NCBI RefSeq assembly: GCF_024171605.1
Contig: NZ_JALKAA010000004.1
Coordinates: 186,001 to 250,000, forward strand
Reading direction: 5' to 3'
Length of the DNA: 64,000 nt
DNA from: Pontibacter sp. HSC-36F09
Lineage (GTDB): Bacteria; Bacteroidota; Bacteroidia; Cytophagales; Hymenobacteraceae
Each line of letters opens with the position of its first letter. The stretch's first letter is position 1. Under the pieces are notes generated by a model that had not been told where the DNA came from, searched no databases, and saw nothing but the letters and a program-made list of their open reading frames with translations. Positions 16,677-26,124 of this stretch are shown in pieces. Both the position numbers and the translations under genes were made by a program.

Positions 16677-18089
16677 CTAAGCTCCACGCTTCACAGATGG
16701 TCTGCTTTGGCCGGTTCCCTTTTTGTCGCGCCAGTTTCTATTATTTCCGCCCGCCGAGCGGCCAGAAGTGCCAGCACTCGCTGTAGCACGGTTACCGCCT
16801 TCGTTTCCACCTGAACGGCCGTTGCCGTTACGGTTCCCGGATGGTCTGTTGCCGCTCGCAGCACGGTTGCCATTGCTGGAGGCACCGCTATTGCGAGGCT
16901 CTCTGCCAGCTGGGCCTTTTGGCTTTTTGGCATTCTCCAGGTTCACTGACAGGTGCTCTGGCAAAGCGAACGGATGGTTAGCATCCACCTTGATCTGCTT
17001 TTTGATTAGCTTCTGGATATCGTGCAGATAATAGCGTTCTTCCTCATCGCAAAACGACAGGGCTATACCTGCGTTGCCGGCACGACCCGTACGACCGATG
17101 CGGTGCACGTACGTTTCAGGCTCATTTGGCAGTTCATAGTTTATCACGTGCGACAGCTCCTCCACATCTATACCGCGGGCGGCGATGTCGGTGGCCACCA
17201 GCACGCGGGTGCTACCATCCTTGAAATTGCTCAAAGCACGCTGACGTGCATTCTGAGACTTGTTACCATGGATGGCTTCCGCCTGTATGTTCGCCTTGTT
17301 CAGGTCTTTTGCCACGCGGTCGGCGCCATGCTTGGTTCTGGTGAACACCAGCACGCGTTCTATATCCTGATCAGAAAGCAGGTGACGGAGCAGGTCGCGT
17401 TTGTCGTTTTTCTCCACAAAGTATACCGCCTGTCCTACTTTCTCAGCCGTAGACGACACGGGGGTCACCTCCACCTTCACCGGATTGATCAGGATGGTAT
17501 CGGCGAGCGCCTGAATAACAGGAGGCATCGTAGCGGAGAAGAAGAGCGACTGGCGCTGCTTAGGCAGCATCGGGATGATGCGCTTGATATCATGGATAAA
17601 GCCCATGTCCAGCATACGGTCCGCTTCATCCAGCACGAAGAACTCTACGTGCTTCAGGGAGATAAAACCTTGTCCGATCAGGTCCAGCAGTCGTCCTGGC
17701 GTAGCGATCAGCACGTCTACACCGCGCTTTATAGTCTGTACCTGCGCATGCTGCGACACGCCACCGAATATAACGGTATGGCGCACGCCTGTGTTTTTGC
17801 CGTAAGAGGCAAAGCTTTCGTTGATCTGTATAGCCAGCTCCCGTGTAGGAGTCAGGATAAGCGTTTTGATGGTGTTGGATGCTCTGTTCTTCTGGTTGTG
17901 CAGCATTTGCAGCACAGGTATGGCGAAAGCAGCTGTCTTGCCTGTGCCCGTCTGAGCGCAGCCAAGCACGTCCCTGCCAGCCAAAAGATGTGGAATAGCC
18001 TGTTCCTGTATTGGCGTAGGCTGCGTATAGCCCTCCGCCTGAAGCGCCTTCAGGATAGGATCTATTAAATTTAATTCGCTAAATGTCAT
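16677..18089 (-). CDS. rhlE: DEAD-box RNA helicase (RhlE-like)
   Basis: The product has 470 residues. All helicase motifs are present: Q motif (YTQPTPIQ), AQTGTGKT (45-52), PTRELA (81-86), TPGR, DEAD (154-157), SAT, and in the second RecA domain [19 protein letters not shown] and HRIGRTGR. The C-terminal 90 residues are Gly/Asn/Arg/Ser-rich and disordered, as in many cold-adaptation helicases. It should unwind RNA duplexes in ribosome assembly or mRNA turnover. The symbol is given by family resemblance; Bacteroidota carry several such paralogues. A TACCTTTG box lies 24 bases before the start. Confidence 0.9.
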   Translation of the reverse strand: MTFSELNLIDPILKALQAEGYTQPTPIQEQAIPHLLAGRDVLGCAQTGTGKTAAFAIPVLQMLHNQKNRASNTIKTLILTPTRELAIQINESFASYGKNTGVRHTVIFGGVSQHAQVQTIKRGVDVLIATPGRLLDLIGQGFISLKHVEFFVLDEADRMLDMGFIHDIKRIIPMLPKQRQSLFFSATMPPVIQALADTILINPVKVEVTPVSSTAEKVGQAVYFVEKNDKRDLLRHLLSDQDIERVLVFTRTKHGADRVAKDLNKANIQAEAIHGNKSQNARQRALSNFKDGSTRVLVATDIAARGIDVEELSHVINYELPNEPETYVHRIGRTGRAGNAGIALSFCDEEERYYLHDIQKLIKKQIKVDANHPFALPEHLSVNLENAKKPKGPAGREPRNSGASSNGNRAASGNRPSGNRNGNGRSGGNEGGNRATASAGTSGRSAGGNNRNWRDKKGTGQSRPSVKRGA

Positions 18090-18112
18090 GTATGATTGAT
18101 TATTGCAAGCTA

Positions 18113-18120
18113 CAAAGGTA
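18113..18120 (-). promoter_or_regulatory. -7 promoter box of the helicase gene
   Basis: On the minus strand TACCTTTG matches TAnnTTTG, 24 bases before the ATG at 18089. I see no good -33 element about 20 bases upstream. Confidence 0.45.
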
Positions 18121-18279
18121 AGTCTATTATTCGGGCTTGCTCTTATTTATTTATACCCCCTCTGCACTGCCTCGCAGCAGGTATAGAAAAGGTTGAATAA
18201 AGGTACAACAGGAAGTGTATCGTAATAATTCAAAGCAGGTACCGCGGGGTGTGATGTTCAGTAAAAAGGCGCGGGAGCG

Positions 18280-18306
18280 TTTGGGTGAAATGTTTTGTTA
18301 GATTTG
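18280..18306 (+). promoter_or_regulatory. Possible promoter of the copper regulator gene
   Basis: TTTG (18280-18283) and TAGATTTG (18299-18306) are 15 bases apart, shorter than the usual 19-21. The leader would be about 75 bases to the ATG at 18389. The rest of the 299-base gap from 18090 holds one AGGTATAG (18179) and nothing else I recognise. Confidence 0.35.
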
Positions 18307-18388
18307 CATAAGTATAGGCAGGTATGCGCTCCGGATAAAATTATGTTCTGGTGCGCTGCCGCCCTGTACAGACCTCAATATAGCTATA

Positions 18389-18967
18389 ATGACACAACCA
18401 CATACACTACACATCCGCAACATGGTGTGCCCCCGCTGCCTGAAAGTAGTGACGCAGGAACTTGACAGGCTTGATTTGCAGCCATTGGCCATCCAACTGG
18501 GCGAAGTGAAGCTCGAGCAGGAGCCTACCACCGAACAACTGCAAAAACTGCGGGAATCTTTGCACGAGAATGGATTCGAATTGATAGAAGATAAGAAGGC
18601 AGAGCTCGTCGAGAAGATCAAGATCACCATCATCGAACTGATCCGCTCGGGAGAGGTGGAGCACCTGATTATCAACCTGTCGGATTACCTGGCGCAGGCA
18701 CTCGGCCGCGACTACCATTACCTGAGCACGCTCTTTTCGGCGGAGGAGGGGCTCACGATAGCGCGCTACGTGGTGCTGCAGAAAGTGGAGCGGGTCAAGG
18801 AGCTGCTGGCCTACAACGAATTGAGCCTGAGCCAGATCAGTTTTCAGTTAGGGTACAGCAGCGTGGCGCACCTGTCGGCACAGTTCAAGCAGGTAACCGG
18901 GATGTCGCCATCCGAGTATAAGAAAGCAGCGGCCCCATCGCGGAAGCCGCTCGATAACGTTAACTGA
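18389..18967 (+). CDS. AraC-type regulator with CxxC metal-binding-like N-terminus
   Basis: The product has 192 residues. Residues 1-70 look like a reduced heavy-metal-associated domain: HIRNMVCPRCLKVV carries CxxC (Cys14, Cys17) at the end of the first strand, followed by helix and strand elements and GFELIEDKK at the end, as in HMA domains. Residues about 85-185 are an AraC/XylS double helix-turn-helix (LSLSQISFQLGYSSVAHLSAQFKQVTGMSPSEYKK). Metal binding by the CxxC would make this a one-component copper sensor. Support comes from the locus: a DUF305 membrane protein follows 11 bases later, and copA and an HMA chaperone lie downstream. The architecture recurs next to copper ATPase genes in Bacteroidota; the metal specificity is inferred. 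Confidence 0.82.
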   Translation: MTQPHTLHIRNMVCPRCLKVVTQELDRLDLQPLAIQLGEVKLEQEPTTEQLQKLRESLHENGFELIEDKKAELVEKIKITIIELIRSGEVEHLIINLSDYLAQALGRDYHYLSTLFSAEEGLTIARYVVLQKVERVKELLAYNELSLSQISFQLGYSSVAHLSAQFKQVTGMSPSEYKKAAAPSRKPLDNVN

Positions 18968-18978
18968 AAAAGGTGCTT

Positions 18979-19428
18979 ATGGAGAAGGGGAACTATGGAA
19001 AGTTTATGCTGATGTTAGGCCTTTCCTTTGTGGTGATGTATGCCGTCATGTTCAGCAACATAGCCGAAATAAGCCACTTTGACTTAAACCTTAACCGCCT
19101 GTACATGACCATCCTGATGGTAGCGCCCATGGCTTTGATCATGCTGCTGGTAATGCGGCCGATGTACAGGGATAAAAAGCTCAACACCATTATCACCGTC
19201 ATGAGTATTATCGCAATCGTCGGCTCGTTCATTACGCTGCGCAACCAGTCCTTTGTCGGCGACAAAGCTTTCATCAACTCCATGATCCCACACCACTCAT
19301 CGGCCATACTGGTAAGCGAAGAAGCCAGAATCCATGATCCGGAGCTGAAGAAACTGGCAGAGGAGATCATCCGGTCGCAGAAAGAAGAGATAGCGGAGAT
19401 GGAGAAGATACGCCAACGAATAGACTAG
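18979..19428 (+). CDS. DUF305 membrane protein, putative copper-associated
   Basis: The product has 149 residues from the ATG at 18979, which has AAAGG about seven bases upstream; a GTG two codons earlier is also in frame. Three membrane helices (about 10-32, 42-60 and 68-90) are followed by a DUF305 segment with the hallmark MIPHHSSAI and EEIAEMEKI. DUF305 proteins bind metals through His and Met residues and often accompany copper resistance genes. The Met-rich first helices fit this. It is co-transcribed with the AraC-type regulator (11-base gap) and ends at a 16-bp stem terminator. Confidence 0.82.
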   Translation: MEKGNYGKFMLMLGLSFVVMYAVMFSNIAEISHFDLNLNRLYMTILMVAPMALIMLLVMRPMYRDKKLNTIITVMSIIAIVGSFITLRNQSFVGDKAFINSMIPHHSSAILVSEEARIHDPELKKLAEEIIRSQKEEIAEMEKIRQRID

Positions 19429-19446
19429 GTAATCAAGGCCTCTAAA

Positions 19447-19499
19447 AACCAGGAGCGCATGCTACGTCGGTACGGACGGGGCATGCGCTCCTGGTTTCT
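19447..19499. terminator. Long-stem terminator
   Basis: A perfect 16-bp stem (19447-19462 with 19481-19496) and an 18-base loop sit between convergent genes, with a T-rich end. It serves the regulator/DUF305 operon and probably the opposing receiver gene. Confidence 0.85.
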
Positions 19500-19513
19500 T
19501 GGGGAAGGAAAGA

Positions 19514-19930
19514 TTATTCTACCCGCACCAAAAACTCTTCTCTGATGAATTCGAGAATCTCGGGAGAAAGCGGCTTTGAGAAGAACTCTTTTACCTCTTT
19601 GTGGCTGCGGGCGCACTGAATGTCTTTGCGGTCCACGGCCGAGGATAGCATAAACAGGCTGCACTTCTGGGTAGCATGTTCCGGTAGCTTGCGGTACTCC
19701 TCAATAAAATTCCAGCCGTCCATCCCGGGCATGTTAATATCCAGGAAGATCAGATCGGGGAATTTATCTCCCGAGGGCTCAACCGAAGACTTCAGAAAGT
19801 CAAGTGCCTCCTCAGCTCCTTGAAAGCTGAAAACGTCTTCGGCAAAGTTCTCATTCCGGATGATGCTTTCGCAAACGAAATTATTCACTTCATCATCATC
19901 GATTAAAACGACTCTTTTCAATGTATTCAT
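19514..19930 (-). CDS. Single-domain response regulator (CheY-like)
   Basis: The 138-residue receiver has no output domain. Acidic residues are in VVLIDDDEVNNF, the phospho-acceptor Asp is in LIFLDINMPGMDGW (about residue 63), Ser is in MLSSAVD and Lys in FFSKPLSP. It lies 2 bases after the stop codon of the large PAS kinase, so the two are translated from one message and probably form a pair. Without a DNA-binding domain it must act by protein contact or as a phosphate relay. An insertion (SSVEPSGDKF) before the Asp strand is common in this Bacteroidota receiver subfamily. Confidence 0.9.
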   Translation of the reverse strand: MNTLKRVVLIDDDEVNNFVCESIIRNENFAEDVFSFQGAEEALDFLKSSVEPSGDKFPDLIFLDINMPGMDGWNFIEEYRKLPEHATQKCSLFMLSSAVDRKDIQCARSHKEVKEFFSKPLSPEILEFIREEFLVRVE

Positions 19931-19932
19931 TA

Positions 19933-22900
19933 CTACAGGGTGTGTCTAAAATAAATATTAAAAGTAGTGCCCACGTTTACCTGGCTTTCTACTTCCACTT
20001 TGCCGCCAAGCAGCTCTGTCTGGGTTTTGACAAGGTGTAACCCCAAACCCCGGCCTCCTCCATGGGAATGGAATCGCTTGTATAAACCAAAGATTTTTTC
20101 TTTTTCCTTACTCAGGTCGATCCCAAGTCCATTATCCGAGACGCTCAGACAAATATAGTTAGGAATAGTGAAAGTTTTAAGCCGCAGATGCAAATTTCTC
20201 TCAGGCGATCGGTATTTCAAAGCATTTATTATTAGATTATGCATAATACTGTGCACATAGCTACGAACACCTATCACAGTGGGTGCTTCTTCAAAATCCC
20301 GTTCCAGCCTGGTACGCTCCCCTAGTAATTCTGTGGGCAGGCTGTCATATATTTCATTGAACGTATCTTCAAACCGGATCTTTTCCTGCACATTGTTTAA
20401 CTCGCTCCGGATCGTGAGAAGGTCGTTCAGGTCGCGGATTGTCGTGTCGAGGAGTTTTGCAGACTTGAACAGGTTCTCGATCACCCGCGGGTTCATGGGC
20501 GAGTCGGGCTTGTGCTTATTGTAAATGGTGGTGAGGCCCAGTATGTTGGCAATAGGGGCCCTGAGGTTGTGCGACACAATGTAGGCGAACTGCTGCAGGC
20601 TCTGGTTCTGCTTCAGCAACTGATCGGTCAGCTCGTCGCGTTTTTGCTGTGCCTCTTTGTAAGACGTCATGTCCGAGGCAGCACCATCAATGCGGTGAAC
20701 GAGCCCGTTTTCATCTTTTCTGGGCGAGACGCGGAACATCAACCATCTGCACTCCCCATCCTTTGTTATGATGCGCATTTCGTAGTGCTGTCGCTCCCCT
20801 CTTTTCAGGGCTGGCAGAATATGTTGTTCAAGGTATTCCTGGTCTTCCGGGTGAATGATCTTGTACCAGAACTTAGTCTTGCCTGTAAACTCTTCTTCGG
20901 TGTAGCCAGTCAGTTCGCGGCACTGCGAACTCACGTAGAGCATCTTAAGTGTCGAGTCGGCGGAGAAGATCATTTCCGGAATGTTGTCCAAAGTGGATTG
21001 CAGCAGGTTCTTCGTCTTCAATGCCTCCTGCTCAGTTCGTTTGCGGTCTGTGATATCCTGAACGGAACCATGGAACCGTACCAGCCTGCCTTGCGCATCA
21101 TATTCCGGCTCGCCTATCTCATAGACCGTGCGCTTCTGACCATCAGGCCGCACAATGGTGTGCTCTACCGATAGGATCTGTTGGTTTTTGGAAGCCGCTT
21201 CGATCGCCCCCAACAGGTGCGCATGTTCTTCTTCCGGCACAAAATGCATGATATTGGTTCGCGATGGAATAAAGGACATTCTGCTGACACCGTAAATGTC
21301 ATACACGCTGTCAGACCAGATAATCTGATCGTGCTCCATGTCAAGCTCCCAGTTGCCAAGCTGCGCCAGTTTCTGTGCCCGGGCCAGTTGCTCTTCGTTG
21401 CGCTTGATGGTTTCCAGGGCCCGTTTGCGCTCCGAGATATTGAGCAAGCTCAGGGCGACTGCCAGCACGCGGTTGTCTGACCCAAATACGGGACGAAGCG
21501 ACACTTCATGCCAGTATTTGCCGTGTCCGTCTTCACACAGGATCGTTTCGCCATTCATGGCCCGTCTATGTTGCTCCCGAAATTTCGCTTCTTTTTCTTT
21601 GCTTACCAGATCCAGAAAGTTCATACCTGCTTTTAGCTCTGTTATCAACGTGTTGCGTACGTCCTTCCTCGCCACAGCATTGCACATCATCAGGCGCATC
21701 GACTTGTCTAGCAGGTATATGGCCTGGGGGGAGCTGTCAAGCAGGGCTTTCAAGTTTGCCTCGCTGGCCATAAGTTTGTCCTGTGCTATAATTTGCTCTG
21801 TGATATCGATGAGGGTGCCGTTCCAGATCACATGACCTGCCTCTTTACAGGTAGGGAGCCCGTGGGTCTGTACCCACTTCCACCTGCCTTCCTGCGGCTG
21901 TCTGATCCGGAAGCTTACTACCAGCGGAGACAGATTTTGGTAAGAGTCGCTGATTGCCTGTAGCACCTGCGCTACATCGTCAGGCTCAATGTGTCGGTAT
22001 AGCGCAGCGGTACTATTATAAACCTCTTCAGGGCTTATGTGGAACAGATCCCGGATACCATCGCTGACGAAGGTGAAGGCGTAGTGGGACAGGCTCCTCA
22101 TCTCCAGCTGAAATACGGCGCCCGGTATACTGGAGCTAATCTCGCGCAGCTGTTTTTCGCTAGTCTGCAGCTTGTCAATCATTTCCAGGCGCTCATCCAC
22201 GTTCATGGCCACCACCAGGCGTGGCATACTCTCCCCGATGCGGGGCAGGGCATGCGAGATCACTTCTACCTCGAACGTACTGCCGTCGCTGCGTTTGTGG
22301 CGCACTCTGCTCTGTTGCGACTGTAGCTTGTCTACCTGGTCCAGCTGCTGTTTCAGAAGCGGCACGTCATCCTCCGGCCTGATATCAAATATGTTAAGTG
22401 CCAGGAAGCTTTCTCTGCTGTAGCCGTATTCGCGTAGGGCAGCCTCATTTACGTCCAAAAACTGCATGGTGAGCCGGTCATACACCCACATGGGCATCGG
22501 GTTCAGGTCAAAGAGCATCTTGTACTGTTTCTGACTGTCGAGCAGGGCTTTCTGCAGATCCTGCCGTTTCTGCATTTCCGCATTGAGCAATTTGTTGTCT
22601 TGCCGGAGCCGCTGTATGACGTTGCGGAGCAGGAGCGGGGCCGCTACGCTGATCAATACGATGAGTGCTAGAACAAGCTTGTGGCTGTCTATGAACGAAG
22701 AAATAGACCGGGATGCCCGCTCGCCACTTTGGCGCGTGGCCTGACGTATGCTCTCGCTTAGCTCTTTGAGGTGGTTCTGGTGCTGCTGATACTCCGGGGT
22801 GATCACCAGTCGGTTATAGGCCAGCGCCTCTGCTATGTTCCCACTGCGGCTAAGCTGCAAAAGGTGCGCGATCAGGGTGTCATGCGCCGCAGTATCATTT

Positions 22901-23280
22901 TTAAAACGGCCGAGTATGCGTTTGCGCCCGTCATTTACGATCATGGCCATTAACTTGCTGGTGATGGTGGCACTCTGCGCCTGGGTAGACCGGATTTCCT
23001 GTTCGTACTCGGCTTTTTCGGCTTTGCTGTCGGTGGTGAGGTGTAAGAGCACTGCTTTGTGTACGGCATCATCATTAGTCTGCAGGTTATCGATCAGTTC
23101 GAGTTCCTGCAGTGCCAGCACAACATAAGCGTCGTGACTAAGCTGCACCTGGCGGGCCTGCCAGAAGGTATAGGAGGTAAGGACAAGTAGGGTGGCCAAT
23201 AGGCCCGCGAACGCAAACAGCACAAGATAAGTCGTGCGCGATGCTGCATGCAGATGCGTGGGCGGGTTTGTTTTCAGCAT
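19933..23280 (-). CDS. Multi-PAS sensor histidine kinase
   Basis: The ATG at 23280 gives 1115 residues; an earlier in-frame codon at 23349 adds 23 residues and looks unlikely. Layout: helix 1 (about 17-40), an extracytoplasmic four-helix-like sensor of about 150 residues resembling CHASE3, helix 2 (LVLALIVLISVAAPLLL), a coiled linker, then about five PAS/PAC units (for example LFDLNPMPMWVYDRLT, LLDSSPQAIYLLDKS, WSDSVYDIYGVS, TLDNIPEMIFSADS). The kinase domain with phospho-acceptor His (AYIVSHNLRAPIANI), N-box NLIINALKYRSP and G boxes DNGLGI and GRGLGLHLV follows. The signal is unknown. Its gene separates the copper regulator pair from copA. Confidence 0.88.
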   Translation of the reverse strand: MLKTNPPTHLHAASRTTYLVLFAFAGLLATLLVLTSYTFWQARQVQLSHDAYVVLALQELELIDNLQTNDDAVHKAVLLHLTTDSKAEKAEYEQEIRSTQAQSATITSKLMAMIVNDGRKRILGRFKNDTAAHDTLIAHLLQLSRSGNIAEALAYNRLVITPEYQQHQNHLKELSESIRQATRQSGERASRSISSFIDSHKLVLALIVLISVAAPLLLRNVIQRLRQDNKLLNAEMQKRQDLQKALLDSQKQYKMLFDLNPMPMWVYDRLTMQFLDVNEAALREYGYSRESFLALNIFDIRPEDDVPLLKQQLDQVDKLQSQQSRVRHKRSDGSTFEVEVISHALPRIGESMPRLVVAMNVDERLEMIDKLQTSEKQLREISSSIPGAVFQLEMRSLSHYAFTFVSDGIRDLFHISPEEVYNSTAALYRHIEPDDVAQVLQAISDSYQNLSPLVVSFRIRQPQEGRWKWVQTHGLPTCKEAGHVIWNGTLIDITEQIIAQDKLMASEANLKALLDSSPQAIYLLDKSMRLMMCNAVARKDVRNTLITELKAGMNFLDLVSKEKEAKFREQHRRAMNGETILCEDGHGKYWHEVSLRPVFGSDNRVLAVALSLLNISERKRALETIKRNEEQLARAQKLAQLGNWELDMEHDQIIWSDSVYDIYGVSRMSFIPSRTNIMHFVPEEEHAHLLGAIEAASKNQQILSVEHTIVRPDGQKRTVYEIGEPEYDAQGRLVRFHGSVQDITDRKRTEQEALKTKNLLQSTLDNIPEMIFSADSTLKMLYVSSQCRELTGYTEEEFTGKTKFWYKIIHPEDQEYLEQHILPALKRGERQHYEMRIITKDGECRWLMFRVSPRKDENGLVHRIDGAASDMTSYKEAQQKRDELTDQLLKQNQSLQQFAYIVSHNLRAPIANILGLTTIYNKHKPDSPMNPRVIENLFKSAKLLDTTIRDLNDLLTIRSELNNVQEKIRFEDTFNEIYDSLPTELLGERTRLERDFEEAPTVIGVRSYVHSIMHNLIINALKYRSPERNLHLRLKTFTIPNYICLSVSDNGLGIDLSKEKEKIFGLYKRFHSHGGGRGLGLHLVKTQTELLGGKVEVESQVNVGTTFNIYFRHTL

Positions 23281-23494
23281 AGGTAAGGTAAAATGTACTG
23301 AATGACGCAGTACAAATATTTGGGTAGCGAATTTTGCACTGATTTTCATCAGTGTTTATCCTCGAACATAAACAATTGTTATATTAAAAACAAAATTTAT
23401 GGGCCCAATAAGTTTCATGCAGTTGATTTACAGGTCCAATTTATACTTCCCAAAAGGGATGGCTACTGATCAGATCGCCCAAAATATGTAAACC

Positions 23495-23542
23495 TTTCCG
23501 GGGAAACTGTAACACTTGGGGCATGGAACAGGCGTACCTTTG
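23495..23542 (+). promoter_or_regulatory. copA promoter with upstream inverted repeat
   Basis: TTG (23516-23518), a 16-base gap and TACCTTTG (23535-23542) form a Bacteroidota-type promoter; the start would lie near 23549, about 28 bases before the ATG at 23577. Just upstream is a perfect 12-base inverted repeat TTTCC-GG-GGAAA (23495-23506), well placed for an activator. The remaining intergenic sequence from 23281 is AT-rich without other features. Confidence 0.5.
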
Positions 23543-23576
23543 TCTAGTTAATTGGAAGATAAACCAGCAACGCAAC

Positions 23577-25811
23577 ATGGAAACGATAGAAAAAACAGCC
23601 TATAAAAAAGATACATTCCCGGTAGAGGGGATGACCTGCGCCTCCTGTGCTTCCAGCATCGAAAGCATGCTCCGCACAGTGGATGGCGTGCAGGAGGCCA
23701 ACGTGAACTTCGCAGGCAAAACGGTGCAGGTAGCCTATGCCCCGACCCAGGTAAAGCCTGATCAGCTACGCGACACTCTGCACGAGATTGGATTCGAATT
23801 GCTGATAGGTGAGCATACAGAGGAGGAGTTGGAAGAGCGGCAGGAGCAGGCACTGGCTGTGCTCAAGACCAAAACCATCGCGGCGGCGGTACTGGCCTTC
23901 CCGGTATTTGTGCTGGGCATGTTCTTTCACAATACCTTTAGCTGGGGCAACTGGGCCATGCTGGCCTTTACCACCCCGATCCTGTTCTGGGCAGGCCGTC
24001 ACTTTTTTGTGAACGCCTGGGGGCAGGCCAAGTACCTGCGCGCTAACATGGATACCCTGGTAGCCCTGAGCACAGGTATAGCCTTCGCTTTCAGCTTGTT
24101 CAATACCGTATACCCAGCTTTCTTTCAGAGCCGTGGTCTGGAGCCGTACGTGTATTACGAAGCCGTCGCCGTAATCATTGCCTTTATCTTGCTGGGTAAA
24201 TACCTGGAGGAAGGCGCCAAAAGCCGGAGCTCGGAAGCCATCAAAAAGCTGATGGGGCTCCAGCCCAAAACGGTGCGCGTGCTGCGCGACGGCGTGGAAG
24301 CTGAGATCCGCATAGAAGAGGTTCGGATAGGGGATGCTGTGCTGCTGTTGCCCGGCGATCGGGTACCGGTGGACGGTGAAGTGCTTTCAGGCGGTTCTTA
24401 TGTAGACGAGAGCATGCTGAGTGGGGAGCCGCTTCCGGTGCAGAAACAGGTAGGTGATATGCTCTTTGCCGGTACGATTAACCAAAAAGGCAGTTTGCAG
24501 CTTGTTGCCCGCAAAACCGGTGGGGAAACTATGCTTGCCCATATCATCAAAATGGTGCAGGAGGCGCAGGGCAGCAAGGCCCCTGTGCAGAAGTTGGTGG
24601 ACAAGATCGCAGGTATCTTTGTGCCCGTTGTGCTGCTGATCGCGGTCCTGACCTTTGTGGCGTGGATCGTGTTGGGTGGTGAAGCGTATTTGTCTCAGGC
24701 GCTCGTGTCGATGATCTCGGTACTGGTGATCGCCTGTCCCTGTGCGTTGGGTCTGGCGACGCCTACCGCCATTATGGTGGGTGTGGGCAAAGGTGCTGAA
24801 AACGGCATCCTGATCAAAGACGCGCGAAGCCTGGAGGATGCCTACAAAGCAAACGTTATCCTGCTAGACAAGACGGGCACCATCACACTGGGTAAACCCT
24901 CTGTTACCGATGTGGTGTGGGCCGAGGGCGTAGAAGGCCAGGAGCATCTGGAGCAGCTTTTCTATTCGATCGAGGCGAAGTCAGAGCACCCGATTGCGCA
25001 GGCCATCTATACCTATTACAAAGAGCAAGGTATAGCCACCCTGGAGCCGGATTACTTTAACAGCGTCACGGGTATGGGAGTGGAAGCGGCCTTTGGAGGA
25101 GAGAAATTCTTTGCCGGAAACAAGAAGCTGCTGCGCCAGGAAGGTATCAGCATTGAAAGCCAGCTGGAAGATGCCGCCCGACAGCTGCAGGAAAATGCCA
25201 AAACGGCCGTATACTTTGCCAACGGGCAAAAAGCGTTGGGTGTGTTCGCGGTGAGCGACCCGATTAAGCCTGCCGCCGCTGAAGGTATAGCCCGCCTGCA
25301 CGAAGCAGGTCTGGAGGTATACATGCTCACCGGAGACAATGCACAAACTGCAGCTGCCGTATCCCGACAGGTAGGTATAACTCATTACGAAGCCGAATTA
25401 CTGCCAGGTGACAAGGCCGATTTTGTGAAAAAGCTGCAAGAGCAGGGCAAAGTTGTGGCCATGGTGGGAGATGGTATAAACGATGCGCAGGCCTTAGCTA
25501 CTGCTGACGTCAGCATTGCAATGGGCCATGGTACTGATGTGGCGATGGATGTAGCCGGCATCACGCTGATGCGCTCTGACCTGATGCAGGTAGCGGCGGC
25601 CATCAATCTTTCACGGGCAACGGTGCGTACGATTCGCCAGAACCTGTTCTGGGCCTTTATCTACAACGTGATCTGTATACCTGTAGCTGCCGGTTTACTG
25701 TTCCCGGTCACTGGCTTCTTGCTCAACCCGATGGTGGCGGGCGCAGCCATGGCCCTCAGTTCAGTTTCAGTGGTAAGCAACAGTCTGCGTCTGCGCGGAA
25801 AGAAATTATAA
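23577..25811 (+). CDS. copA: Copper-exporting P1B-type ATPase
   Basis: The product has 744 residues from the ATG at 23577; the in-frame ATG at 23523 lies upstream of the predicted promoter -7 box and is rejected. It has one N-terminal HMA domain with GMTCASC (Cys21, Cys24), eight predicted helices, the ion-path CPC (387-389, [13 protein letters not shown]), actuator SGEP loop, phosphorylation Asp431 in DKTGTIT, the SEHPIAQAI nucleotide-binding motif with the P1B His-Pro, and [10 protein letters not shown]. The CPC plus these motifs point to Cu(I) export from the cytoplasm. An HMA chaperone gene follows after 27 bases. It is likely controlled by the AraC-type regulator 5 kb upstream. Confidence 0.92.
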   Translation: METIEKTAYKKDTFPVEGMTCASCASSIESMLRTVDGVQEANVNFAGKTVQVAYAPTQVKPDQLRDTLHEIGFELLIGEHTEEELEERQEQALAVLKTKTIAAAVLAFPVFVLGMFFHNTFSWGNWAMLAFTTPILFWAGRHFFVNAWGQAKYLRANMDTLVALSTGIAFAFSLFNTVYPAFFQSRGLEPYVYYEAVAVIIAFILLGKYLEEGAKSRSSEAIKKLMGLQPKTVRVLRDGVEAEIRIEEVRIGDAVLLLPGDRVPVDGEVLSGGSYVDESMLSGEPLPVQKQVGDMLFAGTINQKGSLQLVARKTGGETMLAHIIKMVQEAQGSKAPVQKLVDKIAGIFVPVVLLIAVLTFVAWIVLGGEAYLSQALVSMISVLVIACPCALGLATPTAIMVGVGKGAENGILIKDARSLEDAYKANVILLDKTGTITLGKPSVTDVVWAEGVEGQEHLEQLFYSIEAKSEHPIAQAIYTYYKEQGIATLEPDYFNSVTGMGVEAAFGGEKFFAGNKKLLRQEGISIESQLEDAARQLQENAKTAVYFANGQKALGVFAVSDPIKPAAAEGIARLHEAGLEVYMLTGDNAQTAAAVSRQVGITHYEAELLPGDKADFVKKLQEQGKVVAMVGDGINDAQALATADVSIAMGHGTDVAMDVAGITLMRSDLMQVAAAINLSRATVRTIRQNLFWAFIYNVICIPVAAGLLFPVTGFLLNPMVAGAAMALSSVSVVSNSLRLRGKKL

Positions 25812-25838
25812 AAGTTATTTTTAATCAGTTTATAAATT

Positions 25839-26057
25839 ATGTTAAATATGAAGACCTATAAATTTAAGACGACCATTAATTGCGGGAGCTGTATAAAAGC
25901 TGTTACACCTCATCTGAACAAGCTGGAAGGGGTGCAGGGTTGGAAAGTGGATACTGACAATCCGGACAAAATTCTGGAAGTAAACACCGATAGCCTGGAT
26001 GCGCAAACGATTAAGAGCACAGTAGAAAAAGCCGGTTTCAAGGCAGAACAGGTATAA
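25839..26057 (+). CDS. HMA-domain copper chaperone-like protein
   Basis: The product has 72 residues and is a single heavy-metal-associated domain: strand 1 KFKTTINCGSC with Cys15 and Cys18, helix TPHLNKLEGV, strands WKVDTDNPDKILEV, and a final GFKAEQV. The sequence is NCGSC where classical chaperones have MxCxxC, so the Met before the first Cys is missing. It is expected to deliver Cu(I) to CopA, with which it is co-transcribed. A second ATG three codons in (25848) could also be used. Confidence 0.85.
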   Translation: MLNMKTYKFKTTINCGSCIKAVTPHLNKLEGVQGWKVDTDNPDKILEVNTDSLDAQTIKSTVEKAGFKAEQV

Positions 26058-26124
26058 GTAGAGGAAAAGAAGTGGCCTATAGAGTAAGGGCGCTTATATA
26101 TAAAAGAATGGGCAGGCTGAGCAA

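Noticed and set aside
17022..18068. 348-codon plus-strand frame opposite the DEAD-box helicase gene
   Set aside because: Antisense shadow of a gene with all helicase motifs.
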